Shown in pieces: positions 54,052-64,000 of a DNA stretch of 64,000 nucleotides (positions within the stretch are counted from its first letter, which is position 1; each line of letters starts with the position of its first letter). The DNA comes from Pseudomonas bubulae (GTDB taxonomy: Bacteria > Pseudomonadota > Gammaproteobacteria > Pseudomonadales > Pseudomonadaceae). Under the pieces are notes generated by a model that did not search any database, had not been told where the DNA came from, and worked only from the letters and a program-made list of their open reading frames with translations. Made by a program: the position numbers and the translations under genes. The DNA lies in the NCBI RefSeq assembly GCF_037023725.1, contig NZ_CP146077.1, forward strand, positions 4,749,001-4,813,000. Reading direction: 5' to 3'.

Positions 54052-54687
54052 TCAGCCGCGGTGTCGAGATTCCACTGCTTTGCGCAGGGTATCGATCAGG
54101 GCTTGAATACGGGCGTGCTGCATTTTCATCGAAGCCTTGTTAACCACCAGGCGGGAGCTGATGGCGGCAATGAATTCCTGGGGTTCCAGGCCATTGGCAC
54201 GCAAGGTGTTGCCGGTATCGACCACGTCAATGATCTTGTCGGCCAGACCAATCAGGGGGGCCAGCTCCATCGAGCCATACAGCTTGATGATGTCGACCTG
54301 ACGGCCCTGTTCGGCGTAGTAACGCTTGGCGACGTTGACGAACTTGGTCGCAACGCGCAGGCGGCCCTTGGGTTCAGCGACACCAATGGCACCGGCGGTC
54401 ATCAGCTTGCACTGGGCAATCTGCAGGTCCAGCGGCTCGTACAGGCCCTGGCCACCATACTCCATCAGCACGTCTTTACCGGCCACACCGAGGTCGGCGG
54501 CACCATGCTCAACGTAAGTCGGCACGTCGGTGGCACGGACGATCAGCAGGCGGACGTCAGGCTGTGAGGTCGGGATGATCAGCTTGCGGCTTTTGTCCGG
54601 ATTCTCGGTCGGCACAATGCCTGCTTCGGCCAGAAGCGGCAGGGTGTCGTCAAGGATACGGCCCTTGGACAGTGCAATGGTCAACAT
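54052..54687 (-). CDS. hisG: ATP phosphoribosyltransferase, short form
   Basis: 211 aa. Short HisG(S) without the C-terminal regulatory domain, so it needs HisZ as partner, which is not in this window. Opening [18 protein letters not shown] and the PRPP-binding region [15 protein letters not shown] are clear. First step of histidine synthesis. 148 bases separate it from hisD. Confidence 0.95.
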   Translation of the reverse strand: MLTIALSKGRILDDTLPLLAEAGIVPTENPDKSRKLIIPTSQPDVRLLIVRATDVPTYVEHGAADLGVAGKDVLMEYGGQGLYEPLDLQIAQCKLMTAGAIGVAEPKGRLRVATKFVNVAKRYYAEQGRQVDIIKLYGSMELAPLIGLADKIIDVVDTGNTLRANGLEPQEFIAAISSRLVVNKASMKMQHARIQALIDTLRKAVESRHRG

Positions 54688-54868
54688 GGGAAACGTAAGT
54701 CCTTATCAGGGTACTTTTGCCCGTGCGCAATCGGCGCCGGACAAGCATCGAGCCTGATATCAGGCTCGACTTGAACGATTCGAGGCCAGGTAAGGTAACG
54801 CTTGCAGGCCGTTACGTCACCTGGCAGCTGGACACTATCCCTGTGCCCATGATGCCAAACAGCAAAAA

Positions 54869-56405
<1,537 letters not shown>

Positions 56406-56451
56406 GCTCAACCTCAATCGGCGCCTAACGCGCACGGGTCGGCCATCATAC

Positions 56452-56505
56452 AAAAAAGCCCCGCGCCTGCGAACCCCGCATAACAGGACTCTGACAGGGG
56501 GGCTT
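56452..56505 (-). terminator. Probable terminator after mlaB
   Basis: AAGCCCC and GGGGCTT arms around a loop of about 36 bases; read on the minus strand it ends in GGGGCTTTTTTG. It would end the mla transcript before ibaG. The loop is long, so efficiency is uncertain. Confidence 0.45.
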
Positions 56506-56520
56506 ATTTATATGTGGCGA

Positions 56521-56826
56521 TTAATGATGTGCCAGCAGCTCGGTCACACCCGAAACCTGGGCGATTTCGCGCATGTCTTCGGGCATGGCACGAATGCTCA
56601 ATGGCTTGTTCAGGGCCTGGGCATCACGGATATAACACAGCAGCAGCGACAAACCGACGCTGCTCGATTTGGTAACGCCCGAGCAGTCAACCACCAGCTC
56701 TTTGGCCAGGGCTTTTTTGATCAGGGCCTGACCTTCTGTGCGCAAACGGGGGCCAGTCTGATAATCGAGCACGCCACTAAGGCGTAGCTCGCTCTCGCCG
56801 GCCAGGGTTATGGCCGCTTCACTCAT
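56521..56826 (-). CDS. mlaB: STAS-domain protein MlaB
   Basis: 101 aa, single STAS domain (LVVDCSGVTKSSSVGLSLLL). MlaB binds the MlaF ATPase and stabilises the inner-membrane MlaFEDB complex. It overlaps the mlaC stop by 4 bases. Confidence 0.9.
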   Translation of the reverse strand: MSEAAITLAGESELRLSGVLDYQTGPRLRTEGQALIKKALAKELVVDCSGVTKSSSVGLSLLLCYIRDAQALNKPLSIRAMPEDMREIAQVSGVTELLAHH

Positions 56827-57482
56827 TGCCCGGCTGCCTTGGGCGATGCCGCATCAGTGGTCTGCTTGGCCTTGGCCACTTCACCCGCCCAGTTGTCGAT
56901 GGTTTTATCCAGGTTGTTGCCGTTGCGCTGCATGGCATCGGCGAACTGATCGCGGAACAGCTTGCCGATATTGATGCCATTGATGATCACGTTACGCACT
57001 TTCCACTCGCCATTGACCTTGTTAAGGGTATAGGACAATGGATAAATGGCGCCGTTGTCACCCTTGACGGTCATGTCGACACTGGTGCGATCGCCGCTTT
57101 CGTCCTTGGCCGGGCCAACGGTGATGCCCTGATTCTTGAACTCAAGCAAGGCATTGCCGTAGAACTGCATCAGGCTGCGCTTGAAGTTCTCTTGAAAGCG
57201 CTGCATCTGGGCAGGCGTTGCATTGCGCGAGTACTTGACCGTCATGATGCTTTTGGAGATGCCATCAACATCTACTGCAGGGCCGACGATTTCGTTCAGG
57301 GCATCATAGAACTTGCTTGGGCTTTGTTTGTATTGCTCCTTGTTGGCAGCCAGGTCGGCCAGCAACCTTGTCGTGGTATCTGAAACGATGTCATGGGCCG
57401 ACTGCCCCGGCGCGGCGTTCGCCACCAGAGGAAGGGCTGCGGCCAGTATTACCAGCAGGCCACGGCGCAAGAGAGAAATCAT
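56823..57482 (-). CDS. mlaC: Periplasmic phospholipid carrier MlaC
   Basis: 219 aa with a signal peptide (cleaved near ANAAPGQ) and the MlaC/Ttg2D fold (FKRSLMQFYGNALLEF, GEWKVRNVIINGINIGKLFRDQF). It shuttles phospholipid between the outer-membrane MlaA and the inner-membrane MlaFEDB complex. Fourth gene of the mlaFEDCB operon. Confidence 0.93.
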   Translation of the reverse strand: MISLLRRGLLVILAAALPLVANAAPGQSAHDIVSDTTTRLLADLAANKEQYKQSPSKFYDALNEIVGPAVDVDGISKSIMTVKYSRNATPAQMQRFQENFKRSLMQFYGNALLEFKNQGITVGPAKDESGDRTSVDMTVKGDNGAIYPLSYTLNKVNGEWKVRNVIINGINIGKLFRDQFADAMQRNGNNLDKTIDNWAGEVAKAKQTTDAASPKAAGQ

Positions 57483-57493
57483 CTGGAAGCTCC

Positions 57494-57961
57494 TTATTTG
57501 GCGTCTTTGCTAACGGTATTGAGCAGGAATTTACCGATCAGGTCTTCAAGAACCAGCGACGACTGCGTGTCGTGAATGGTGCCGCCGTCCTTGAGGGTCG
57601 CGTCTTCGCCACCCACGCTGATGCCGATGTATTTCTCGCCCAGCAGGCCTGCTGTGAGGATAGACGCTGTCGAATCCACAGGCAGGTTATCCACCGCTTT
57701 TTCGAGCTGCAATGTGACGCGGGCCATGTAGTTGTCACGGTCCAGGTCGATTGCTGTCACCTTGCCGATGGTCACGCCAGCCATGGTGACTTTGGCGCGC
57801 ACGGTCAGCCCGGCAATATTGTCGAAATTGGCATAGAGCTTGTAGGTGTCAGTGCTCGCCGTCGGGGACAGCCCGCTGACCCGCAAGGCAAGCAACAGCA
57901 AAGCCAGGATGCCAGCCAGCAGGAACAGGCCGACACCGATTTCCATGGTGCGGTTTTGCAT
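57494..57961 (-). CDS. mlaD: MCE-domain protein MlaD
   Basis: 155 aa. N-terminal membrane helix (about 7-27), then an MCE domain (NIAGLTVRAKVTMAGVTIGKV). It forms a hexameric ring on MlaE. Its start overlaps the mlaE stop by one base. Confidence 0.94.
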   Translation of the reverse strand: MQNRTMEIGVGLFLLAGILALLLLALRVSGLSPTASTDTYKLYANFDNIAGLTVRAKVTMAGVTIGKVTAIDLDRDNYMARVTLQLEKAVDNLPVDSTASILTAGLLGEKYIGISVGGEDATLKDGGTIHDTQSSLVLEDLIGKFLLNTVSKDAK

Positions 57962-58758
57962 CAGAAATCTCCAAACATCAAGGCGGTCAATATAAAGTCC
58001 AGCCCGAGGACTGCCAGTGAGGCATACACCACGGTCTTGGTAGTGGCACGGCTGATCCCCTCTGAGGTGGGCTCACAGTCATAACCTTGAAACACGGCAA
58101 TCCAGGTCACCACAAAGGCAAACACGATGCTTTTGATGATCCCGTTAATTACGTCACCACTGAAGGTTACGCTGTTTTGCATGTTGGCCCAGTAGGAGCC
58201 GTCGTAGACACCGAGCCAGTCCACGGCAACCCACGAACCACCCCAGATCCCGACCACGCTGAAAATCATCGCCAGCACAGGCAGGGAAATAAACCCGGCC
58301 CACAACCGCGGCGCAATGATGTACTTGAGCGGATCAACACCGATCATTTCCAGGCTGGACAACTGCTCGGTCGATTTCATGTTGCCGATTTCAGCCGTCA
58401 GCGCCGACCCTGCGCGCCCGGCGAACAGCAAGGCGGTAACCACGGGACCCAGTTCGCGCAACAGGGTCAGGGCCACCATCTGCCCCACTGCCTGCTCCGA
58501 ACCATAGCTGGACAGGATACTGAAGCCTTGCAGTGCCAGTACCATGCCGATAAATATGCCGGACACCACGATAATGACCAGCGACATGACGCCAACCGAA
58601 TGCAGCTGCCTGACCAGCAAACCAAACCCGCCCCCGATACCGCCACGCCCCAGCAGTGCATGAAACAGGAACACTGCCGAACGCCCCAGTACCGCAACGG
58701 TGTCGATCCCGGCCCGGCCGAACAGACCGATACGGCTCATTAATGACATCTTGCGCAT
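57961..58758 (-). CDS. mlaE: Permease MlaE
   Basis: 265 aa with about five helices and the MlaE family stretches ([31 protein letters not shown]). Membrane core of the phospholipid transporter. Both ends overlap neighbours by one base. Confidence 0.95.
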   Translation of the reverse strand: MRKMSLMSRIGLFGRAGIDTVAVLGRSAVFLFHALLGRGGIGGGFGLLVRQLHSVGVMSLVIIVVSGIFIGMVLALQGFSILSSYGSEQAVGQMVALTLLRELGPVVTALLFAGRAGSALTAEIGNMKSTEQLSSLEMIGVDPLKYIIAPRLWAGFISLPVLAMIFSVVGIWGGSWVAVDWLGVYDGSYWANMQNSVTFSGDVINGIIKSIVFAFVVTWIAVFQGYDCEPTSEGISRATTKTVVYASLAVLGLDFILTALMFGDF

Positions 58759-59567
58759 CAGCGCTTCCCCAGTAGATCGGTTCGGTAGTCCGACGCCGGA
58801 AAGTGGAACGGAACCGGGCCATCCGGGTCGCCGGTCATGAACTGGCGAATGCGCGGGTTATCGGCGTTCATCAATTCTTCGGGCGTGCCCTGCCCCAGCA
58901 CCTGGCCATCGCCGACTACATATAGATAGTCGGCAATGCTCGCAGTTTCAGCCAGATCGTGAGAAACCACGATACTGGTAATGCCCAGCGCATCATTGAG
59001 CAAACGAATCAGGCGTACCAGCACGCCCATTGCAATGGGATCCTGCCCCACGAAGGGTTCGTCATACATCAGGATCTGCGGATCCAGGGCAATCGCCCGC
59101 GCCAGCGCCACCCGGCGTTTCATGCCGCCGGACAACTCGTCGGGCATCAGGTCGATAGCTCCGCGCAAGCCCACCGCCTGCAATTTAAGCAGCACGATGT
59201 CACGGATCATTTCTTCCGGCAGCTCGGTATGCACCCGCAACGGGAAAGCAACGTTCTCGAACACGTCCAGATCGGTAAACAGCGCACCGCTCTGAAACAA
59301 CACGCCCATATGCTTGCGGGCATCAAACAAATCACTGCGCGACAGGGCCGGCAGGTTTTGATTGTTGACCCACACTTCGCCGCTGTTGGGACGCAGTTGC
59401 ATGCCCATCAGGCGCAACAGTGTGGTCTTGCCGCAGCCAGACGGCCCCATGATCCCCGTGACCTTGCCACGCGGGATGCGAATATCGACATTATTGAAGA
59501 TGCTGCGCGTACCGCGCTTGAAGGACACTCCCTTCAGCTCGACCGCGTAGGCGTTATCGGCGCTCAT
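58758..59567 (-). CDS. mlaF: ATP-binding protein MlaF
   Basis: 269 aa ABC ATPase. Walker [10 protein letters not shown] (41-49), signature LSGGMKRR, Walker B ILMYDEPF, switch His in VSHDLAE. It powers MlaE for retrograde phospholipid transport that keeps outer-membrane asymmetry. First gene of the operon, divergent from kdsD. Confidence 0.95.
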   Translation of the reverse strand: MSADNAYAVELKGVSFKRGTRSIFNNVDIRIPRGKVTGIMGPSGCGKTTLLRLMGMQLRPNSGEVWVNNQNLPALSRSDLFDARKHMGVLFQSGALFTDLDVFENVAFPLRVHTELPEEMIRDIVLLKLQAVGLRGAIDLMPDELSGGMKRRVALARAIALDPQILMYDEPFVGQDPIAMGVLVRLIRLLNDALGITSIVVSHDLAETASIADYLYVVGDGQVLGQGTPEELMNADNPRIRQFMTGDPDGPVPFHFPASDYRTDLLGKR

Positions 59568-59820
59568 CTAAACTCCTTGCGATGCAGCCTCTGCCTCTCA
59601 CCCGGACACCAAACTTCTTGTGAAGAAGCACGCGTTCCCTGGCGGGCCGAACTGGCGGCGAACTATACCACTGCTCATAGTGACCGCCCAAGACCGAAGG
59701 AGTGCCGGTTAAGTCTCAGTACAGTGAAATAAAGATGTTTTTTCTGCAAACACACGCGCACTTTGTAAGCACATGCAATAAAGCACAGCGATCAAGCGTG
59801 AGGGAACGCCACATAACCGC

Positions 59821-59826
59821 TATAAT
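59821..59826 (+). promoter_or_regulatory. Candidate -10 box of the kdsD-lpt operon
   Basis: TATAAT 33 bases upstream of the kdsD ATG, at a suitable distance for a start site near 59833. The -35 is not clear. The remaining 290-bp gap to mlaF holds nothing else I can identify. Confidence 0.4.
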
Positions 59827-59859
59827 CGTTGCCTTTTCTCAGGCTACCCGACTTCAACC

Positions 59860-60834
59860 ATGAGCCAATCCAGCGACCTGATCCAATCCGCCCAACGCAC
59901 CATCCGCCTCGAACTGGAAGCCGTAGAGGGCTTGCTGACACATATCGACGCAGATTTCGTACGCGCTTGCGAGATGATTTTGGCCAGTAAAGGCCGGGTG
60001 GTCGTGGTCGGCATGGGCAAGTCAGGACACATCGGCAATAAAATTGCCGCAACCCTGGCCAGCACCGGCACCACGGCTTTTTTTGTCCACCCGGCAGAAG
60101 CCAGCCACGGCGACATGGGCATGATTACCCGCGATGACATTATCCTCGCACTGTCCAACTCCGGCTCGACCGCCGAAATCGTCACCCTGCTGCCACTGAT
60201 CAAGCGCCTGGGCATCAAGCTGATCAGCATGACCGGCAACCCCGAATCGCCGCTGGCCAAGGCCGCCGATGTCAGCCTGGATGCCCGCGTGGCCCAGGAA
60301 GCCTGCCCGTTGAATCTGGCACCGACCTCGTCCACCACGGCAACCTTGGTGCTGGGCGATGCACTGGCTATTGCCCTGCTTGAAGCTCGCGGTTTTACTG
60401 CAGAAGATTTCGCCTTTTCCCACCCCGGCGGAGCACTGGGCCGACGCCTATTGCTGAAAGTGGAAAACGTCATGCACTCTGGCGATGAACTGCCGCAAGT
60501 CGTGCGCGGTACATTGCTCAAGGAAGCGTTGATGGAAATGACCCACAAGGGCCTGGGCATGACCGTCGTCATAGAAGAGGACGGTCGACTGGCCGGAATC
60601 TTTACTGACGGCGACTTGCGCCGCACCCTGGACCGCGAAATCGACATCCGCAACGCCACCATCGACGCGGTCATGACCCCGCACGGCAAAACCGCCCGCG
60701 CCGACATGCTGGCAGCCGAAGCCCTTAAAATCATGGAAGACCACAAAATCAGCGCGCTGGTGGTGGTCGACAAGCAAGATCGTCCGGTTGGCGCCTTGAA
60801 CATGCACGATCTGCTACGCGCAGGAGTAATGTAA
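59860..60834 (+). CDS. kdsD: Arabinose-5-phosphate isomerase KdsD
   Basis: 324 aa. SIS domain (about 40-180; GMGKSGHIGNK at 51-61, SNSGSTAE at 99-106) and two CBS domains (about 205-324). It interconverts ribulose 5-phosphate and arabinose 5-phosphate for Kdo synthesis. First gene of kdsD-kdsC-lptC-lptA-lptB. Confidence 0.95.
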   Translation: MSQSSDLIQSAQRTIRLELEAVEGLLTHIDADFVRACEMILASKGRVVVVGMGKSGHIGNKIAATLASTGTTAFFVHPAEASHGDMGMITRDDIILALSNSGSTAEIVTLLPLIKRLGIKLISMTGNPESPLAKAADVSLDARVAQEACPLNLAPTSSTTATLVLGDALAIALLEARGFTAEDFAFSHPGGALGRRLLLKVENVMHSGDELPQVVRGTLLKEALMEMTHKGLGMTVVIEEDGRLAGIFTDGDLRRTLDREIDIRNATIDAVMTPHGKTARADMLAAEALKIMEDHKISALVVVDKQDRPVGALNMHDLLRAGVM

Positions 60835-61358
60835 TGACCCAGGAACTTCTCAAGCGCGGCAAGGGCATCAAGCTGGCCATTTTTGACGTTGACGGCGTAT
60901 TGACCGACGGCCGCCTGTATTTCCTCGAAGATGGCAGCGAATTCAAGACCTTCAATACCCTCGACGGCCAGGGCATCAAGATGCTTATGGCCGCCGGTGT
61001 GCAAACGGCAATTATCAGCGGCCGCAAAACCCCGGTGGTCGAGCGTCGCGCACAAAACCTGGGCATCCCGTATCTGTACCAGGGCCGCGAAGACAAATTG
61101 GTCGTACTGGACGAGCTTCTTGGCCAACTCAACCTAAGCTATGAACAGGTTGCTTACCTGGGAGATGACTTGCCCGACCTGCCGGTTATCCGCCGGGTAG
61201 GTCTGGGCATGGCCGTGGCCAACGCTGCGGACTTTGTCCGCGAGCACGCCCACGGGGTAACCCGGGCGCGGGGTGGCGAAGGTGCCGCCCGTGAATTCTG
61301 CGAGCTGATTCTGCGTGCCCAGGGCAGCCTGGACGCAGCCCACGCCGCCTACCTATAG
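60834..61358 (+). CDS. kdsC: Kdo-8-phosphate phosphatase KdsC
   Basis: 174 aa, HAD family without cap. Catalytic D18 and D20 (FDVDGVLTDG); GDDLPDLPV carries the Mg2+ aspartates. It releases Kdo from Kdo-8-phosphate. Start overlaps the kdsD stop by one base (TAATG). Confidence 0.95.
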   Translation: MTQELLKRGKGIKLAIFDVDGVLTDGRLYFLEDGSEFKTFNTLDGQGIKMLMAAGVQTAIISGRKTPVVERRAQNLGIPYLYQGREDKLVVLDELLGQLNLSYEQVAYLGDDLPDLPVIRRVGLGMAVANAADFVREHAHGVTRARGGEGAAREFCELILRAQGSLDAAHAAYL

Positions 61359-61366
61359 AGCTTTCT

Positions 61367-61939
61367 ATGCTGAGCAAAAAGATTCGCCAAATAGTGCTGT
61401 TTACAGTGATTGCCTCGCTGTTTGCAGCTGCTGGCTACTGGAATATCAGGCCGGAACGTTTTCTCAATGCCCCTACCCTGGCGGTGGATGAAAACGCTAT
61501 CGACTACTACGCCACCAATGCACACAGCCGTCAGTTTTTACCTGACGGCAAGCTGCAGTACGACATGACGTCCGAGAAGCTTGAACATTTGAAGGCTTCC
61601 GAGGTCACTCAGATGACCCAACCGAAAATGCAGCTCTACCGCGGCACGGCCTACCCGTGGCACGTGCAGAGCGAGCGCGGTGAAGTCAACCCGGATGGCA
61701 CCGAGGTCGAGCTTATCGATTCGGTGCGCATCGCGCGCACTGACGAAAAAAACCGCACCACCATTATTACCAGTACCCGTATGACTGTATTCCCCCAGAA
61801 GGAATATGCGCAGACCGAGCGAGACGTTAGAATCGACGGCGCTGGCGGCGTAACCACTGGCAAGGGCATGAAAGCATATTTGAAAGACGGCAGGATGGAC
61901 CTGCTGTCCAACGTAAGAGGACAGTATGAGTCTCGTTAA
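61367..61939 (+). CDS. lptC: LPS transport protein LptC
   Basis: 190 aa. One N-terminal helix (about 8-24) and a periplasmic beta-jellyroll (TSEKLEHLKASEVTQM; GTAYPWHVQSERGEVNPDG). It relays LPS from LptB2FG to LptA. Its last 14 bases overlap lptA. Confidence 0.93.
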   Translation: MLSKKIRQIVLFTVIASLFAAAGYWNIRPERFLNAPTLAVDENAIDYYATNAHSRQFLPDGKLQYDMTSEKLEHLKASEVTQMTQPKMQLYRGTAYPWHVQSERGEVNPDGTEVELIDSVRIARTDEKNRTTIITSTRMTVFPQKEYAQTERDVRIDGAGGVTTGKGMKAYLKDGRMDLLSNVRGQYESR

Positions 61940-62471
61940 AACCCTCCCTTTATTGCTCAGCCTGAGCGCAGCACTGGGAAGCGTGAGCGCCTGGGCTCTG
62001 CCGAACGACACCGAACAACCTATTCGCATCCAGGCCAACGAGGCACAACTGGATGACAAGCAAGGTATTGCCACCTACAAGGGCGATGTCATCATCACCC
62101 AGGGCTCGATGAAAATCACCGGCAACACCGTCACCATCACCCGTAATGCTGCGGGCGAAATCGACGTGGTGACATCCGTCGGCAACCTGGCCTACTTCGA
62201 GCAACTGCAAAAAGCCACTGACCCCAAACCGGTACAGGCTTATGCCGTCACCATTCAATACCATGCACCACAAAACCGCATCGTACTGATTGACAAGGCC
62301 AAAGTGATTAACGACGGCAATACCACCGAGGGCGAGAAAATCGTCTACGACACGGTAAAACAAATTGCCAGTGCCGGTCGCGCCAATGGCGCCAATGTCA
62401 CCGCACCTCGCCCGCGCATCGACATGGTGATCCAGCCCAAGAAGAAAACCGACCAGCAGAAGGCCCAGTAA
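61926..62471 (+). CDS. lptA: LPS transport protein LptA
   Basis: 181 aa. Signal peptide to about residue 25 (SVSAWA), then an OstA-type jellyroll ([19 protein letters not shown]). It forms the periplasmic bridge for LPS. Starts inside lptC and stops in the lptB start codon. Confidence 0.94.
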   Translation: MSLVKTLPLLLSLSAALGSVSAWALPNDTEQPIRIQANEAQLDDKQGIATYKGDVIITQGSMKITGNTVTITRNAAGEIDVVTSVGNLAYFEQLQKATDPKPVQAYAVTIQYHAPQNRIVLIDKAKVINDGNTTEGEKIVYDTVKQIASAGRANGANVTAPRPRIDMVIQPKKKTDQQKAQ

Positions 62472-63196
62472 TGGCAACTCTGAAAGCCCAGCATCTGGCC
62501 AAAAGCTACAAGAGCCGTCAGGTAGTACGTGATGTCAGCCTGTCGATCGACAGCGGGCAAATCGTGGGCCTGCTCGGCCCCAACGGCGCGGGCAAAACCA
62601 CCTGTTTCTACATGATTGTCGGCCTGGTGCACGCCGATCAGGGTCGCGTACTGATCGATGACCTGGACGTCAGCCACGAGCCCATGCATGGTCGCGCACG
62701 CGCCGGTATCGGTTACTTGCCACAGGAAGCCTCGATCTTTCGCAAGCTGTCGGTGGCCGACAACATCATGGCAATCCTCGAAACCCGCAAGGAGCTCGAC
62801 AAGACCGGTCGTCGCAAGGAGCTGGAAAGCCTGCTGCAGGAATTCCATATCAACCATATTCGCGACAACCTGGGCATGAGCCTGTCGGGCGGTGAGCGCC
62901 GTCGGGTAGAAATTGCCCGCGCACTGGCCACGGCACCCAAGTTCATCCTGCTCGACGAACCCTTTGCCGGTGTCGATCCGATCTCGGTGGGCGACATCAA
63001 ACAAATCATCTACCACCTCAAAGCCAAGGGCATTGGCGTGCTGATCACCGACCACAATGTCCGTGAAACCCTCGATATCTGCGAAACGGCCTATATCGTC
63101 AATGACGGTCAATTGATCGCTGAAGGCGATGCTGAAACGATTCTGGCCAACAAGTTGGTGCGGGAAGTTTACCTGGGTCACGAGTTCCGCCTGTAA
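62471..63196 (+). CDS. lptB: LPS export ATPase LptB
   Basis: 241 aa ABC ATPase. Walker [10 protein letters not shown] (36-44), signature LSGGERRR, Walker [14 protein letters not shown]. It powers LPS extraction from the inner membrane. Last gene of the operon; rpoN follows after 235 bases. Confidence 0.96.
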   Translation: MATLKAQHLAKSYKSRQVVRDVSLSIDSGQIVGLLGPNGAGKTTCFYMIVGLVHADQGRVLIDDLDVSHEPMHGRARAGIGYLPQEASIFRKLSVADNIMAILETRKELDKTGRRKELESLLQEFHINHIRDNLGMSLSGGERRRVEIARALATAPKFILLDEPFAGVDPISVGDIKQIIYHLKAKGIGVLITDHNVRETLDICETAYIVNDGQLIAEGDAETILANKLVREVYLGHEFRL

Positions 63197-63227
63197 GCCC
63201 GGACACATCATGGGCAGCCAGGGCATC

Positions 63228-63262
63228 CGGGCAGTAAAAATGCGCCAGCATTTTATTGCCCG
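63228..63262 (+). terminator. Imperfect stem-loop between lptB and rpoN
   Basis: CGGGCAGTAAAAATGC and GCATTTTATTGCCCG pair with one bulge and one wobble around GCCA. There is no T run after it, so it is a weak terminator, an attenuator, or an RNA-processing hairpin. Confidence 0.4.
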
Positions 63263-63431
63263 AATATTCAACGGGGTGCTCTCGATCAGTTCACCACCCG
63301 CAAACTAATTTAGACCGCCCCCTAGGCAAACGCACCGGTTTCAGGCATATAATTTGCTTATGTTTGGCGCTCACGCGCCCTGTAGTGGATGGCGCCATGT
63401 GCGCCGGCGAATAAGGTGTTAAGCCCCTGCC

Positions 63432-64000
63432 ATGAAACCATCGCTAGTCCTGAGAATGGGCCAGCAGCTGACAATGACACCTCAGCTGCAACAGGCCATC
63501 CGCCTGCTCCAATTGTCGACCCTCGATCTGCAACAGGAAATCCAGGAAGCCCTGGAGTCCAACCCCATGCTCGAGCGCCAGGAAGAAGGCGACGACTTCG
63601 ACAATGCAGACCCCCTTGCCGATAACATTGAGCAAAAGCCCAATCCCGACGTTCAAGAGCCCACCTACCAGGAAACTGCCCAGACCGTAGACAATCTGGA
63701 AGACGGTGACTGGGGTGAGCGCATTCCCAACGAACTGCCCGTGGACACTGCCTGGGAAGACATCTACCAGACCAGCGCCAGCAGCCTGCCAAGCAACGAC
63801 GATGACGAGTGGGACTTCACCACCCGCACCTCGACCGGTGAAAGCCTGCAAAGCCACCTGCTGTGGCAATTGAACCTGGCTCCGATGTCCGACACCGACC
63901 GTCTGATCGGCGTAACCCTGATCGACTGCATCAACAACCAGGGCTACCTGGACGAAACCCTCGAAGAAATCCTCGAAGCCTTTGATCCGGAACTGGACAT
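63432..64000 (+). CDS. rpoN: RNA polymerase sigma-54 factor, 5' part
   Basis: 189 complete codons up to the window edge. Region I is glutamine/leucine-rich ([20 protein letters not shown]), then the acidic region II ([24 protein letters not shown]) and the start of the core-binding domain ([17 protein letters not shown]). Sigma-54 directs nitrogen, motility and other regulons and needs enhancer-binding activators. The C-terminal DNA-binding RpoN box lies outside the window. Confidence 0.95.
   Translation, partial: MKPSLVLRMGQQLTMTPQLQQAIRLLQLSTLDLQQEIQEALESNPMLERQEEGDDFDNADPLADNIEQKPNPDVQEPTYQETAQTVDNLEDGDWGERIPNELPVDTAWEDIYQTSASSLPSNDDDEWDFTTRTSTGESLQSHLLWQLNLAPMSDTDRLIGVTLIDCINNQGYLDETLEEILEAFDPELD

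Overview
The window reads as chromosomal DNA of a Pseudomonas, most likely of the fluorescens lineage. It is GC-rich. It carries ten copies or fragments of the Pseudomonas REP hairpin (core GTGGGAGCGGGCTTGCTCGC). From about 49.4 kb onward the order nif3-like, algW, hisC, hisD, hisG, murA, ibaG, mlaBCDEF, kdsD, kdsC, lptC, lptA, lptB, rpoN matches the order I know from P. aeruginosa. No tRNA, rRNA, insertion sequence, prophage or CRISPR array was seen.

Layout. 0-3.7 kb: a truncated gene, a short-chain dehydrogenase, a LysR regulator divergent from an MFS exporter with a perfect 23-bp palindrome between them, and a SnoaL/DUF4440-like protein. 3.8-9.7 kb: a four-gene FUSC-type efflux system (NodT-type outer-membrane lipoprotein, FUSC protein, DUF1656 protein, HlyD-type fusion protein) with a divergent LysR gene. 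9.9-12.9 kb: a 2-hydroxyacid dehydrogenase, and an EamA exporter divergent from an AraC regulator. 12.9-21.2 kb: two complete iron-signalling loci placed back to back (receptor, anti-sigma and ECF sigma on the minus strand; fecI, fecR, fecA on the plus strand), with a Fur-like site between them. 21.4-25.1 kb: stress genes (HPF/RaiA-like protein, PsiE, LexA-controlled yebG), a flavodoxin-fold oxidoreductase, a MerR regulator and an amino-acid dehydrogenase whose usual catalytic lysine is glutamine. 25.3-29.5 kb: hmgA-fahA-maiA for homogentisate breakdown, with a divergent IclR regulator. 29.5-32.8 kb: an unrecognised gene, a possible small RNA, lrgAB with a divergent LysR gene, and a flavodoxin.

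32.9-38.2 kb is the most interesting region. A short LOV blue-light receptor and a PilZ-like unknown protein lie next to a class II LitR-type MerR regulator. This regulator is divergent from a membrane-anchored ABM protein, and the folM-folE-folX tetrahydromonapterin operon follows (with DUF1244 and HopJ-type genes). This looks like a light-sensing module beside reduced-pterin synthesis. Tetrahydromonapterin is also the cofactor of phenylalanine hydroxylase, which feeds the homogentisate pathway encoded 8 kb upstream.

38.4-49.2 kb holds housekeeping genes: trxB, cysZ, a glycosyltransferase, glutathione peroxidase, slyD, a DUF3565 protein, pta, a PlsC acyltransferase and the sulfate-activation genes cysD and cysNC. 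49.4-64 kb is the conserved envelope and histidine block. It covers periplasmic protease AlgW, histidine synthesis, peptidoglycan precursor synthesis (MurA), phospholipid transport (Mla), Kdo synthesis (KdsD, KdsC) and LPS transport (LptC, LptA, LptB), and ends in the start of rpoN.
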